The notes under the pieces are model-generated. The model was not told the DNA's origin and did no database searches. It was given only the letters and a program-made list of their open reading frames with translations. Of a stretch of DNA of 64,000 nt, positions 21,534 through 31,833 are shown piece after piece. Within the stretch, counting starts at the first letter, position 1, and every line of letters begins with the position of its first letter. The DNA is from Artemia franciscana (taxonomy: Eukaryota > Arthropoda > Branchiopoda > Anostraca > Artemiidae). A program made the position numbers and the translations under genes. The stretch is from positions 21,256,994 through 21,320,993 of the forward strand of contig NC_088864.1 of NCBI RefSeq assembly GCF_032884065.1, read 5' to 3'.

Positions 21534-21535
<2 letters not shown>
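21326..21535 (+). pseudogene. Helitron helicase C-terminus remnant (Helitron D1)
   Basis: RLAITINKAQGQSLE, then a TAA, then HGQLYVACSRVGKPENL, with the last codons degraded. Same stop position as in Helitron A. Confidence 0.75.
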
Positions 21536-21576
<41 letters not shown>

Positions 21577-21682
21577 GCTGTTTGTTTGTGTGTCTGTCGA
21601 CTGACGTCATTATAAGGATTGAGCTGTATGTCGTCATGAAATTGTTTGTCGACTGACGTCATGTTTGTCGACTGACGAAATT

Positions 21683-21945
21683 ACAGACCGGGACACAAAT
21701 GACGACCTGGACACCGGGACACAGGGAATATAAATGACGACCGGGACACTCAAAGAGAAATTATAGACTGGGACACCGGGACACAAATAACGACCGGGAC
21801 ACAGGGAATATAAATGACGACCAGGACACAGGGACACAACTGCAACGGGGACGCCGGGAGCACAGGGGGAATATATAAATGACGACCGGGACAGAGGGAA
21901 TGTTCGATTAGCAGTCATCATCAACAAAGCTCAAGGGCAAACGTA
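21683..21945. repeat. GTCCCGG minisatellite (Helitron D2) and helicase stub
   Basis: Minisatellite 21683-21905 followed by only about 40 bases of the helicase motif (CGATTAGCAGTCATCATC...), then an abrupt switch to the TA tract. Confidence 0.85.
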
Positions 21946-21951
21946 GATAAA

Positions 21952-21954
<3 letters not shown>

Positions 21955-22030
<76 letters not shown>
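21955..22030. repeat. (TA)n microsatellite inside Helitron D2
   Basis: 38 TA units between the helicase stub and the Helitron 3' tail. Confidence 0.95.
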
Positions 22031-22033
<3 letters not shown>

Positions 22034-22449
22034 CAGGTGGGACACAGGGACACAACTACAATGGCGCGTAACTAATATGGTTATATATGGTATAATATGG
22101 TTATAATATTAGTTATGTTAGTAGCCTATACTTGCTATTATTATTTACTATATCCTTATTATATTATCAGTTATATTATTATATTTTTGCGTCCATCAGA
22201 TATTTAGCCCTGAAAAACCGTCTAGATGTGAAAGAAAAGTAGGTCATCCTTGGGTTTTATTATTATTACTAGCTGTTGGTGTGGCGCTTCGCGCCACCCC
22301 AACACCTAGTTGGTGGGGCGCTTCGCGCCCCCCCCCAAGCCCCCCCGCGCGCGTAAGTCGTTACGCGCCATATTAGTTACGCGCCATTGTAGTTGTGTCC
22401 CTGTGTCCCACCTGTGAATAGAGATAAATATAAATATATGTTTTTAACT

Positions 22450-22602
22450 ACGTAAAACATGCGAATATACAACATTCTTCGCTGTCCCATTGTCTATGCA
22501 TATAAATGGATTGTCAGGTTTAGTGACTCTTGAACATGCAACATATAATTGTCCATGGGAAAAACAATCCGTATTCAGATCTATACCTCATTATTCTAAT
22601 GA
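22450..22602 (-). pseudogene. Helitron helicase C-terminus remnant (Helitron E)
   Basis: Encodes HGQLYVACSRVTKPDNPF-like and YSHVLRS ends. The upstream motif is cut at the minisatellite (CAGGGACACATCATTAG), so RLAITINKAQG is lost. Confidence 0.65.
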
Positions 22603-23000
22603 TGTGTCCCTGTGTCCCGGTCGTCATTTATATTCCCTGTGTCCCGGTCGTCATTTGTGTCCCGGTGTCCCGGTCTGTAATTTCTATTCGAACAATCCCT
22701 GTGTTCCGGTCGTCATTTATATATCCCGCCTGTGCCCCCGGCGTCCCAGTTGTAGTTGTATCCCTGTGTCCCGGTCGTCATTTATATTCCCTGTGTCCCG
22801 GTCGTGATTTGTGTCCGGGTGTCCCAGTCTGTAATTTCTCTTTGAGGTTCCCGGTCGTCACTTATATTCCCTCTGTCTCGGTCGTCATTTGTGTCCTGGT
22901 CTGTAATTTCTCTTGGAGTGTTTTTTCTTTTTAGTTTTTTTTTAGTTTTTTACCTTTTTTCTTTTTTCAGTTTTCTTTTTCTTCTTTATTTTTCAGCGTC
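22600..23000. repeat. GTCCCGG minisatellite and T-rich tract (Helitron E)
   Basis: Minisatellite 22600-22920, T-rich 22918-23000. Confidence 0.9.
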
Positions 23001-23039
23001 ACTATGAAGTACATATCGACGAACCTTTGTTTTTTTAAC

Positions 23040-23426
23040 TTAAATCTGGTAGGCATTGATGACCTTATTCAAGTCAAAATCCCAAACCCAATCATCATCG
23101 CTATCATTTTCAGTTTTGATATGTTTTGACTCTCGCTGTCCAGGTGGATTTTCATCTAACTGCGCGGTTTTGCGTTCTTTAGCCGCAAGCCTGTTTTCTT
23201 GCTGTTCTTGTGATTCCTCGGAACGCTTTCTTTTCTTACTTTCTCTATCAGCAGCAAGTTTTTTGGCATAAACTCTTTGAGCAGCTTCCTCGGCTGTTGC
23301 CATTGTAGGTTCTTCAGTCATTTTACAATTAAACATTTTTCCGTGAACAAATGTCTTAAATACCGTTAATGACGTCACCGTCAAAGCAAAAATGACGACA
23401 ACTAATTTCATGACGTCAGTCAACAC
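23040..23426 (-). CDS. Small basic ORF with STPR-like repeat, 128 codons (Helitron cargo)
   Basis: The likely true start is the internal Met of MFNCKMTEEPTMATAEEA (around codon 30), because the bases upstream are Helitron leader. One full STPR-like module (LAADRESKKRKRSEESQEQQ) plus a partial one, then AKERKTAQLDENPPGQRES and the acidic end TENDSDDDWVWDFDLNKVI. About 50 residues are nearly identical to the ORF at 14694-15026, although their N-terminal leaders differ (NCK and FKFK types). No homologue outside Helitrons comes to mind for the DWVWDFD tail. Confidence 0.5.
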   Translation of the reverse strand: MLTDVMKLVVVIFALTVTSLTVFKTFVHGKMFNCKMTEEPTMATAEEAAQRVYAKKLAADRESKKRKRSEESQEQQENRLAAKERKTAQLDENPPGQRESKHIKTENDSDDDWVWDFDLNKVINAYQI

Positions 23427-23715
23427 AGAAACATGACGTCACCTGATCCACAGACAGACAGACAGACAACTTATTTATTATTATTTATTTAATTGACAAG
23501 CAGCAATATAGCTTTCTTTGAGCATGCATCCATCAATAATTTAGAAAAAAAAATCAGCTTCATGCGCTATATGAACACACAGCCAATCTCGTTCTTTAGA
23601 TTTGCTAGAAATACGAAACTTACACACGGCAAAAGAATTTCCCTTTTTCCACATAATTAACAAATATAAAGTGATTGATGGGCAATACTATGGAGCCAAC
23701 TTGAGTACTTTTATT

Positions 23716-24128
23716 GGTACTTGTTGATTAAACGGAACACCCTCAAGAATTACGCTTAGGCTAGATCTGAGAAAGCCGGTTTATAGTCACAAAGACCAGT
23801 GAGGAGTGACAGAATGTGTTGGACTTATATAATTTGGGCTATATATTAGCATATTTTGGGGGAGGGGTGTAGAGTATTCGGACAGCATGAAGTTAGAACA
23901 CAATTCTTCATTCATACTATGCAGAATAACTTGAGCTAACACATTTTGCTTGCAGACCCGCTATAATTTGCCCCACCCCTGCCCCCTAATATGCAAATAT
24001 ATAGTTCAAACTATACAAGTCCAATGCACTCTGTCATGCGTCACTTGTCTTTTTAGCTATGAAAACCAGTGTTCTCGAATCTAACCAAAGCGTGATTCTT
24101 GAGGGCGTTTCGTTTAACTGACAAGTAC
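23716..24128. mobile_element. MITE 1 (413 bp) with 9-bp target duplication
   Basis: Long terminal inverted repeats of about 160 bp (GGTACTTGTTGATTAAACGG at the left; GTACTTGTCAGTTAAACGAA reading in from the right) surround a ~90-bp centre. An exact 9-bp duplication ACTTTTATT lies at 23707-23715 and 24129-24137. Nine-bp duplications point to a Mutator-like or Merlin-like superfamily. No coding sequence. Confidence 0.85.
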
Positions 24129-24234
24129 ACTTTTATTATATTACAGTTGCTTATTTTAATGAATAATTTAGCTTATTTAGCTTATTAGATTTAAAGTATA
24201 ATTATTGAGGATCAGAATCATTAATATACAATGA

Positions 24235-24540
24235 AATTAGCCTTGGGAAATTGTACATCCCTGCTTAACACCAAGTCTACTCCTCATAGCTCCAAAAAAA
24301 TTCTTACCTACCCTTGCTACAATCTTAACTATATTATACACTAATGCTATAATCTCAACATATACGCTCTAAGGTAGCCCTAGTGCTAACAACAACTCTA
24401 TTAATAAGCTTCTATCTACTCCATCAAACGCCTCATTTATATCCAAAGATCCTACAAGTAGCCTGCCCTCTTTTATCTTAACTTCTTTCCTAATCATCCT
24501 AATAAAATAAAAAACAATCTATAGGACCAAAAGAGATAAA
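24235..24540 (-). pseudogene. Non-LTR RT remnant
   Basis: Minus strand: GSLDINEAFDGVDRSLLIE (the 'D..KAFD.VD' fingers motif), VGKNFFGAMRS and LGVKQGCTIS (RT motif B region), with several stops. A decayed LINE fragment of a different lineage from that at 4866. Confidence 0.65.
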
Positions 24541-25208
24541 AAAAAAAACAAAAACAACAGAAATCAGAGTAGGACCAACTCCCTAACCTCAATTCTATTC
24601 AATTTCAACTTTGCCTCTAAAAGGCTCAATGGGGATTTCCGAAAGCAAGGTCGTATCCAGTATTTTGTTCAAATCTTCTAACCACAATCTTCCTGCGAAT
24701 CTGATCTATTTTGGTCTTTCCAACTATCTATCCTACGACTTGATAGCTTTACTAATAACCATTTCCTAGGCTTATACCTCTTTAATTCTCATGGTCTAAT
24801 CTCCCCTCCCCCCTTTTTGTGTATAACGGCACTTGAATCGACACTGATGTTTTCGCAGTAAAAAAAGAAACAAATAGGCCGAGTTCAGTTTGGTTAACAG
24901 CAGAGGTCCATATTTTTTAAACGGATCTCTCTCATTATGCATTACAAGGTATATCTTTCGTGTAGAGTACCAAAATTTTCTAGATGCCCCACTTCTTGAT
25001 AATCATTCCTATTTTCTAACCAAATAGTAAGTGGTTGTTGCGACAGATAATCCTGCTTCGACAGAGATGGGTGAAGTGTATGAATCCCTAAAACCCAAAA
25101 CAGATGTTGTCAACTTTTTGTACTCAGGATGTAAAAAGTGGGGTAACTCCTTCTTGCAGGAGGTTTTTCTTGCTCTTTGATCTCTCCCATATTGGGTGTA
25201 ACGTTCCA
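24541..25208. other. Intronic non-coding stretch
   Basis: No gene recognised. The 66-codon minus-strand frame at 25009-25209 shows no recognisable motif and probably occurs by chance. Confidence 0.4.
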
Positions 25209-25280
25209 TGTGTGTTGTCTTACTAGTACCACTTTATATCTATACTTCTATTTTCGATCTTTTGACCTGTATTTTTATAG

Positions 25281-25476
25281 GAAAATAATCTGCCTAGCAT
25301 TTGGATTAAAACACTATGTGCTTGCTGGAACAGAAGATTGTATGCTTGTTATATGGGAGATGGAAACAGAACCGATATCTGACGTTCTTCCGGGAGGATA
25401 TGAGATGGATGCTCGGTGGACTTCAGACAATCCTGAGTCTCTTGAAATTGCAGTAGTGAGCCGTCAAGGCATAGAG
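25281..25476 (+). CDS. WD40 gene, exon 2 in window
   Basis: Residues 77-142. The acceptor is TTTTTATAG|G. The frame reads IICLAFGLKHYVLAGTEDC and ends a blade with MLVIWEME, a standard WD40 D-strand. The donor is ATAGAG|GTAGAT in phase 0. Unspliced, the frame stays open for only a few codons into the intron. The next exon also begins in phase 0. Confidence 0.7.
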
Positions 25477-26080
25477 GTAGATAGGTCCAGCTAATGTCTA
25501 TACCTCATATGTTTTCTTTCTTTTGACGTAATGCTAACAAGATACTAAGAAGCACCGAATGTGTTTAATTTAGAACTAGTTTGTGGCCAGACTAACATTT
25601 TTTTTTCTTTACTTTAATTTGAATTTCTTTATTTATTCCCACAATTAATGAAATAGCCAAATACTAGTCGCTTTGCATTTCAGGAAAAAATACTTTTACT
25701 TTAAAAGGAATCATCTTCAAGGTTTTATATAATCAAAATTCTTTGCTTGTAGTAAAAATTCATTAAACAATTATGTTTTATTGTTTGTTGTTTGTTTTTT
25801 GTCATATCATAGGATCAATATTCTGGACATTGTTGTGTTAAGAGAGTGGTAATTTAAAATCATGTTGTAAGACTCAGCTTCGGCTGACCGTCATAAAGAC
25901 AAAGGCCCATTAGTGAATTCTCCCAGAAAACTAGCTATCATCGAGTGATGTCGAGAATCTGTGTCTTGACTGAAAAGACAATGTAAATACGTCCATTTTA
26001 TCGGCAAGCTTGTCAATGAAAGTGAGTAGCTCCACAGGGGAGTCCTGAAGCGGCTAAGTTGCTCAAATAATCGTTCCTGT

Positions 26081-28060
26081 GAGTTGATTTTAACGTTTTC
26101 CTGGTGTACATACCAGATAATTTTTAGAAAGTATGCTTCCCTTAATTTAAAAAAGAAAATTCTGCTCCAGTTAATCGAAAAAAAAAGTTCACACTGATAA
26201 TGCAAATCTCGTATAAAATGAATATCCCGGTCTCTGGCAATAACGCGAAAGTTTGAAAGTTTTTTCAAAGATTCCAGGGAAAGTAGGTGTAAGATTCCGG
26301 GGAATGTAGGTTGGCTTTTAGTTTGTGTCATTTATTCGAAGTTGATTTTAGCGTTTGCCTAGTGGGCATATCAGCTCATTTTTAGAAAATATCCTTTCCT
26401 TAACTTAAAAAAGAAAGTTTTGCTCCAGTTGATCGAAAAGAAAACAAAATTCACACTGATAATGCAAATTTTGTTTAAAACGAATATCCCTGTCTCCAGC
26501 ACATATTGCGAGAAGTTTCAAGTTTTTTCTAAGATTCCAGGGAAAGTATGTGTTGGCTTTTAGTTTTTTGTCATTTATTCGGAGTTGATTTTAGCGTTTG
26601 CCTAGTGGGCATACCAGGTCATTTTTAGAAAACATCCTTTCCTTAACTTAAAAAAGAAAGTTTTGCTCCAGTTGATCGAAAAGAAAACAAAATTCACACT
26701 GATAATGCAAATTTTGTTTAAAACGAATATCCCTGTCTCCGGCACATATTGCGAGAAGTTTCAAGTTTTTTCTAAGATTCCGGGGAAAGTATGTGTTGGC
26801 TTTTGGTTTTTTTGTCATTTATTCGGAGTAGATTTTAGCGTTTGCCTAGTGGGCATACCAGATCATTTTTAGAAAATATCCTTTCCTTAACTTAAAAAAG
26901 AAAGTTTTGCTCCAGTTGATCGAAAAGAAAACAAAATTCACACTGATAATGCAAATTTTGTTTAAAACGAATATCCCTGTCTCCGGCACATATTGCGAGA
27001 AGTTTCAAGTTTTTTCTAAGATTCCGGGGAAAGTATGTGCTGGCTTTTAGTTTTTTGTCATTTATTCGGAGTTGATTTTAGCGTTTGCCTAGTGGGCATA
27101 CAAGATCATTTTTAGAAAATATCCTTTCCTTAACTTAAAAAAGAAAGCTTTGCTCCAGTTGATCGAAAAGAAAACAAAATTCACACTGATAATGCAAATT
27201 TTGTTTAAAACGAATATCCCTGTCTCCGGCACATATTGCGAGAAGTTTCAAGTTTTTTCTAAGATTCCGGGGAAAGTATGTGTTGGCTTTTAGTTTTTTG
27301 TCATTTATTCGGAGTTGATTTTATCGTTTGCCTAATGGGCATACCAGATCATTTTTAGAAAATATCCTTTCCTTAACTTAAAAAAGAAAATTTTGCTCCA
27401 GTTGATCGAAAAGAAAACAAAATTCACACTGATAATGCAAATTTTGTTTAAAACGAATATCCCTGTCTCTAACACATATCGCGAGAAGTTTCAAGTTTTT
27501 TCTAAGATTCCGGGGAAAGTATGTGTTGGCTTTTAGTTTTTTGTCATTTATTCGGAGTTGATTTTAGCGTTTGCCTAGTGGGTATACCAGATCATTTTTA
27601 GAAAACATCTTTTCCTTAACTTAAAAAAGAAAATTTTGCTCCAGTTGATCAAAAAAAAAATTCACACCTATAATGCAAATTTCGTTTAAAACGAATATCC
27701 CTGTCTCTGGCACATAACGCGAGAAGTTTACAGTTTTTTCTAAGATTCCGGGAAAGTAGGTGTTGGCTTTTAGTTTTTTTTTTCATTTATTCGGAGTTGA
27801 TTTTAGCGTTCGCCTAGTGGGCATACCAGATCACTTTTAGTAAATATCTTTTTCTGAATTTAAAAAAGAAAATTCTGCTCCAGTTAATAAAAAAAAAACG
27901 AAATTCACACTGATAATGCAAGTTTCATTTTTTAAAAATATCCCTGTCTCCGGCACATAACGCGAGAAGTTTAAAGTTTTGTTCTACGGTTCTGCGGAAA
28001 CTATGTGTTGGCTTTTAGTTTTTTTTTGTGTTTTTTTTTTGTCATTTATTTGGATCTCTT
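26081..28060. repeat. 243-bp satellite array, eight copies
   Basis: The landmark GCGTTTGCCTAGTGGGCATA lies at 26351, 26594, 26838, 27081, 27324, 27567 and 27806, a spacing of 243-244 bp except for the last interval (239). A diverged first copy is near 26093. The middle copies are the most alike and the outer ones most diverged. It lies in intron 2 of the WD40 gene. The 146-codon minus frame at 25891-26331 covers the first unit and its flank and is probably accidental. Confidence 0.95.
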
Positions 28061-29225
28061 CTACAAGTTGTGTAAGTTGTGGCAATACTGCCCAATCAAT
28101 TTTAAATAGTTTGGCCAGATAAACTAAAGAAGTGTAAGAAATAGGGTGGTCCTTTAAGGTACCGCGTCACTTTAAGTATGGTAAATTTTACTTTTAAGCT
28201 GATCACTGTACATGCCTCCTCGGAACATCATTTTTTTTATTTTTCTCAATATTCCATAAATTTTTTTTTTTTTTTATCTGCAGCTTCCTATAGATATCGA
28301 GGTAAAGGTATCTTTTTAAAGGAACGCTTGGTAGCTGTGTCAAGTTAACATATATTTAACGGCCTAGTTTAGCAAAAACTCATATTGATATATTTAGTTT
28401 TTTGGCCCAAGTTAAACAAAAATCTTTTTTATGGTGTACTACATATAATTTAAAACATAAAATGAATTAAATAAAAAAATTTTAAACGGAGATTTTCTAA
28501 TAGGGATAAAAAGTGAAGTGGAAACTTAAAACGAATAGAAAATACTGTTTTTCAGTCTATGTAATGTATATCTGCAAAACGGATTCAAATAAACTGACTC
28601 GGGATATTTACCTATATTTATACCATTTGTTTGTAATATAGAAAAAAAATTCTGCTAACAAACCATTTTTTTGGGGGGGGTATTAAAAGAATTTTTTCGA
28701 AAAATAGCATAGATGGTGACTTACTACTTGAAATTAACATAGCAACGTCGCCTGGTTGTTTTGCTAAAGGCCCATTCGCCCTGATATTTCAAGACTATTT
28801 AGCTACCGTTAATTTAAGCCAATCTGAATTTTTCAGCCAATCAGAAAATTCTGATTTTCTAGCGCAATCTAAATCTCGGTTTTAGTAGAAACTCATTGTG
28901 AATGGGCTCAAAACCAACAGTTTGTGGTTTTTGTTTGAGCATTGCTGTAATCGAGCAAACTAAGATCCTTGTAGGCAGTAACGAAAGTCTATATAATCTG
29001 AGTAGCATTGCTAGAAAATTTATTGCATTGCTAGCAATAGCATTGCTAGAATATGCTACTTTACAGTCTGTATTAGTTTTTTTTTTACCGTTCTTGTAAA
29101 CTTTTTCTTTTTAAGTTTTGCCAATTTTTTAATTTTCAAAGTGGGATTCTAATTGTATTTCGTACACAAGTAAGCAAAGACAATCCTGGTAAATGTTGAA
29201 GATAAAATCCTAGATTTTTTTACAG
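28061..29225. other. Remainder of intron 2
   Basis: AT-rich, T-runs, a short piece of the TTAAAACGAA repeat near 28515-28550, and a cluster of ATTGCTAG motifs around 29005-29055. No gene seen. Sequence around 28820-28900 has a diverged relative at 46310-46410. Confidence 0.45.
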
Positions 29226-29480
29226 GTGAGGCGTGGCTTAACTACAAGCGAAGCAGTAGCGGCATGTTCTGAAGAGGATTCATCCATAATTGCTTGTGCT
29301 TTCACTGCCTCCAGTAAAAATGTAGCTTGGGCTACAGAAAGCAATCAAATCAAAATGATGTCTCTTACCAGTGGTGAAGTGGCAACTGTTGGCTCTCATG
29401 TTGGCTCCATGATAAATATCATGAAGTTTGGACCTAAAGGAAAAGTTTTGGCTACTGTTGGCAAGGATGGAACGATGATG
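29226..29480 (+). CDS. WD40 gene, exon 3 in window
   Basis: Residues 143-227; 85 codons, phase 0 at both ends. The acceptor is TTTTTTTACAG and the donor is ATGATG|GTTAGT. Two blades are visible: IIACAFTASSKNVAWATES, then INIMKFGPKGKVLATVGKDG. The second blade lacks its final hydrophobic-Trp, which the next exon supplies at its first two codons (LW). Confidence 0.75.
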
Positions 29481-30547
29481 GTTAGTTGTTTGCTTTTCTT
29501 TTGCCTTTCCTTTCTTATACATATAGACTTTATTCGCTGATGACTTTATTCTCTTTGCATTTGTCACTGGTTGATCTAAAGGTCGTAACTTAAAATTGGT
29601 CATTATTGCAGAAGAGCAGCAATAAATTTATTGAGCTATTTGTGGAAAGCGTTTCTGGAGATTGAAACGATTTTTTTTCTTTTTAATTACGGTGTTGTGA
29701 CTTAATTTGGTATATAGGGTACGCAAACACTTTCTGGACAACTTGTTGTCAGGATTGAAGAATGTATATGGTAGGTGTAGAAAGTAAGTGAATAAAACTT
29801 GCAGGAATCAGATCAGATCACATGTCAAATCAAGATTTTGTTGTTTCTGTTTTCAGCTTACAATTTTTCAAAAAATCCTACAATTTTTTTTTTAGAGTTT
29901 ATAATACATTTTAGCCAAAATAAAACAAAGAAAGATGACTATCCATCCTGTTTATGACTTTTTAATGATATAAATAATTAATTTTTATTGTCTCTTTTTC
30001 TCCTTCTTCAGTTACAAAATTTTCAATTAAGATGCACCAGACATTAGGAGTTAAAGCCTTTTAAGCCTAGCTTGGGTGAGTCAAAAGCAATGTACTTGAG
30101 AAAAAATTGCCAAATCCAAAAAAGTTCAATTTGCACTGTATCATGACAATTTCAATTATAAAAGCTCCTTTATTTTGTTTCCTTCTTACTTTTTCTCATT
30201 CCTTCTTTCAGTATCTTGTTTATGATGTATCTGATTTGTAAAACCGAAGACTACAAAAGGTGACGTGGGGTTAAGAATTATATGTTAGAGAAAAATTCTC
30301 TTTCTTTTCTCGAATAATTCTTTTTCTTTCTTTTTCTGTTCTTTACTAAAAATTATTATAAAGTAGATTTTATTGTAACATAAAGTAAATTATATTAAAA
30401 TACAAATTATAATTTGTATTCCTATTATTTTCATTCGTATTCCAATAATTCTTTTCTCATTCTTTTCCTCTTTCCCTCCTTCTTGGTGTAAAACAGAGGG
30501 CTCAGTGAGGATATGATCCACCTGACTTTTCCCTTTTATTTTCCAAG
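29481..30547. other. Intron 3
   Basis: No gene or clear transposon seen. Pyrimidine-rich towards the acceptor. Confidence 0.5.
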
Positions 30548-30751
30548 CTATGGACAAGGGCAAAAGACAAAGATCAAGAATCCAGAGGAAGCCCATGTTT
30601 TGTTGGTAGAAGGATAGATATCCCAAGACTTGAAGTCTTTCAATTTTACTTCGTTTCTCATTCCACTGATGGCTCTTCTATATGGAGCTGTGGCTCAAAT
30701 AAAAAGGATGATCTCTCAGTGTTGGTTGTGCATTCAGAGGGCACTGCTAAG
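30548..30751 (+). CDS. WD40 gene, exon 4 in window
   Basis: Residues 228-295; 68 codons, phase 0. The first codons CTA TGG give Leu-Trp and complete the previous blade as GKDGTMM|LW, which fixes this start. The acceptor is unusual: a good pyrimidine tract ends in CCAAG rather than CAG or TAG. Longer versions of the exon that start at upstream CAG sites meet a stop in the required frame. A polar insert (RAKDKDQESRGSP) is followed by a blade containing SSIWSCGSN and LSVLVVHSEGTAK. The donor is AAG|GTAATG. Confidence 0.65.
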
Positions 30752-31339
30752 GTAATGACACCCTGCTTTCCCATAATAGACATCTGCTTTGACGTTAAAA
30801 ACTATATTAGACTTACGAAACTGTGACATGTAAATTTATGAAGTCATGACATTTTATCTGTTCGCCCATTTTATTGAATGCAGTGCAATAGAGCTGCATA
30901 AGTAAAAAAGTGGCCTCTATATTTTTTTTTTCTCGGACCTTTTCGTATGGAACTAATTGTTGTATTAACTTAGGAGGTGGCTCATTCGCTTATAAATTGA
31001 AAATTCTAGTGCCCTTTTTTAATAGTCAAAATAAATTTCAAGAGAACCATTCCCATCCCACGCCCTTTTTAGCCTTCCTTACAAGGACATGTGGCCAAAA
31101 TTGTGATATAGCCTTTTTGTTGAAAATGGTTAAATGTCCAAAAGCTGTGCCTCTGGGGATGGCATGCCCCCATGGGTATTAAATGGAAAATTGTAGGGAG
31201 TGTCGAGGGAAACGTTAAACTACATCAAACCACACTATGTGCATACAGGTTCTCTAAAGGGCTTATCAGTAATATCTCAGGAACAGCTTAGGGTATTAAG
31301 TTGAAACTTAAAGCGCATGATTGGGGGGACCTTGAACTA

Positions 31340-31675
31340 ATCAAAGCCACTATATGCATATTACTACTAGTACGAATACTTCTATTATGACTACTTATAG
31401 TAAGAATACTATTACTGTTACGACTACTGCTTCTACGACTATTATCACTACTGCGACCACTACTACTATGACTATGGCTGCTATGACTACTACGACTGCT
31501 ACAACTACGGCTACGAACACCACTATTAATACTACGACTGCAACAACTACGACTACTGCTACTTGGACTGTTATAACTACTACTACAACTGCCATTCCGA
31601 CTAATACTTCTATAGCCACTACTACTACGAATACTACTAATAGGACTATTACAAACAATAAAAAAAATCAATAAA
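31340..31675. repeat. Degenerate ACN trinucleotide tract
   Basis: About 110 triplets, mainly ACT, ACG and ATT, with period 3 throughout. All three registers are partly open, giving runs of Thr on plus and Ser or Val on minus. Read as an old diverged microsatellite, not a protein. Confidence 0.85.
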
Positions 31676-31833
31676 AAAAATGTCAATTATAACTGACAGA
31701 AACTTAAAAGAAACTTTTTCCTCAAAAGCAATTTCTCAAAGGAAAATATAGACCTACATTAGGCCTAAGACGAAGAGGAATAAAGTCAAGTAGTAATTCA
31801 AGCGTTAAACTAACAAAAAGACAATAAATAATG

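Larger units (their letters stand above)
20817..22081 (+). mobile_element. Helitrons D1 and D2, plus-strand, tandem and truncated
   Basis: Two successive units, each with leader (AAATAAG(T/C)TGT, TGACGTCA motifs, GAGCTGTATGTCGTCATG), minisatellite, helicase motif RLAITINKAQGQS or its variant, and (TA)n. D1 runs 20817-21570, D2 21571-22030. D2 continues into the Helitron 3' tail (TCACAGGTGGGACACAGGG, GGCGCGTAACTAATATGG) but stops at 22081, before any terminal hairpin or CTAG. Confidence 0.75.
22269..23485 (-). mobile_element. Non-autonomous Helitron E (1.2 kb) with small basic ORF
   Basis: 3' CTAG at 22272-22269 with hairpin (GTGGCGC/GCGCCAC), and a second CTAG at 22309-22306 with its own GGGGCGCGAAGCGCCCC hairpin. 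Inside: helicase C-terminus (22450-22600), minisatellite (22600-22920), T-rich tract (22918-23000), the small STPR-like ORF (23426-23040) and a TGACGTCA leader. The 5' end is near 23485 (AACTTATTTATTATTATTTA), slightly degraded. Confidence 0.8.

Noticed and set aside
19312-22934. Frames of 80-160 codons rich in CPGRHLY, VPVVIYIP and similar strings
   Set aside because: They are translations of the GTCCCGG minisatellite, open in several registers because the unit lacks stops.
25891-26331. 146-codon minus-strand frame
   Set aside because: It largely covers the first, most diverged 243-bp satellite unit and its flank. Other units do not keep the frame open.
31288-31686. Ser-rich (minus) or Thr-rich (plus) frames of ~100-130 codons
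   Set aside because: Product of a degenerate ACN trinucleotide tract, open in several registers.
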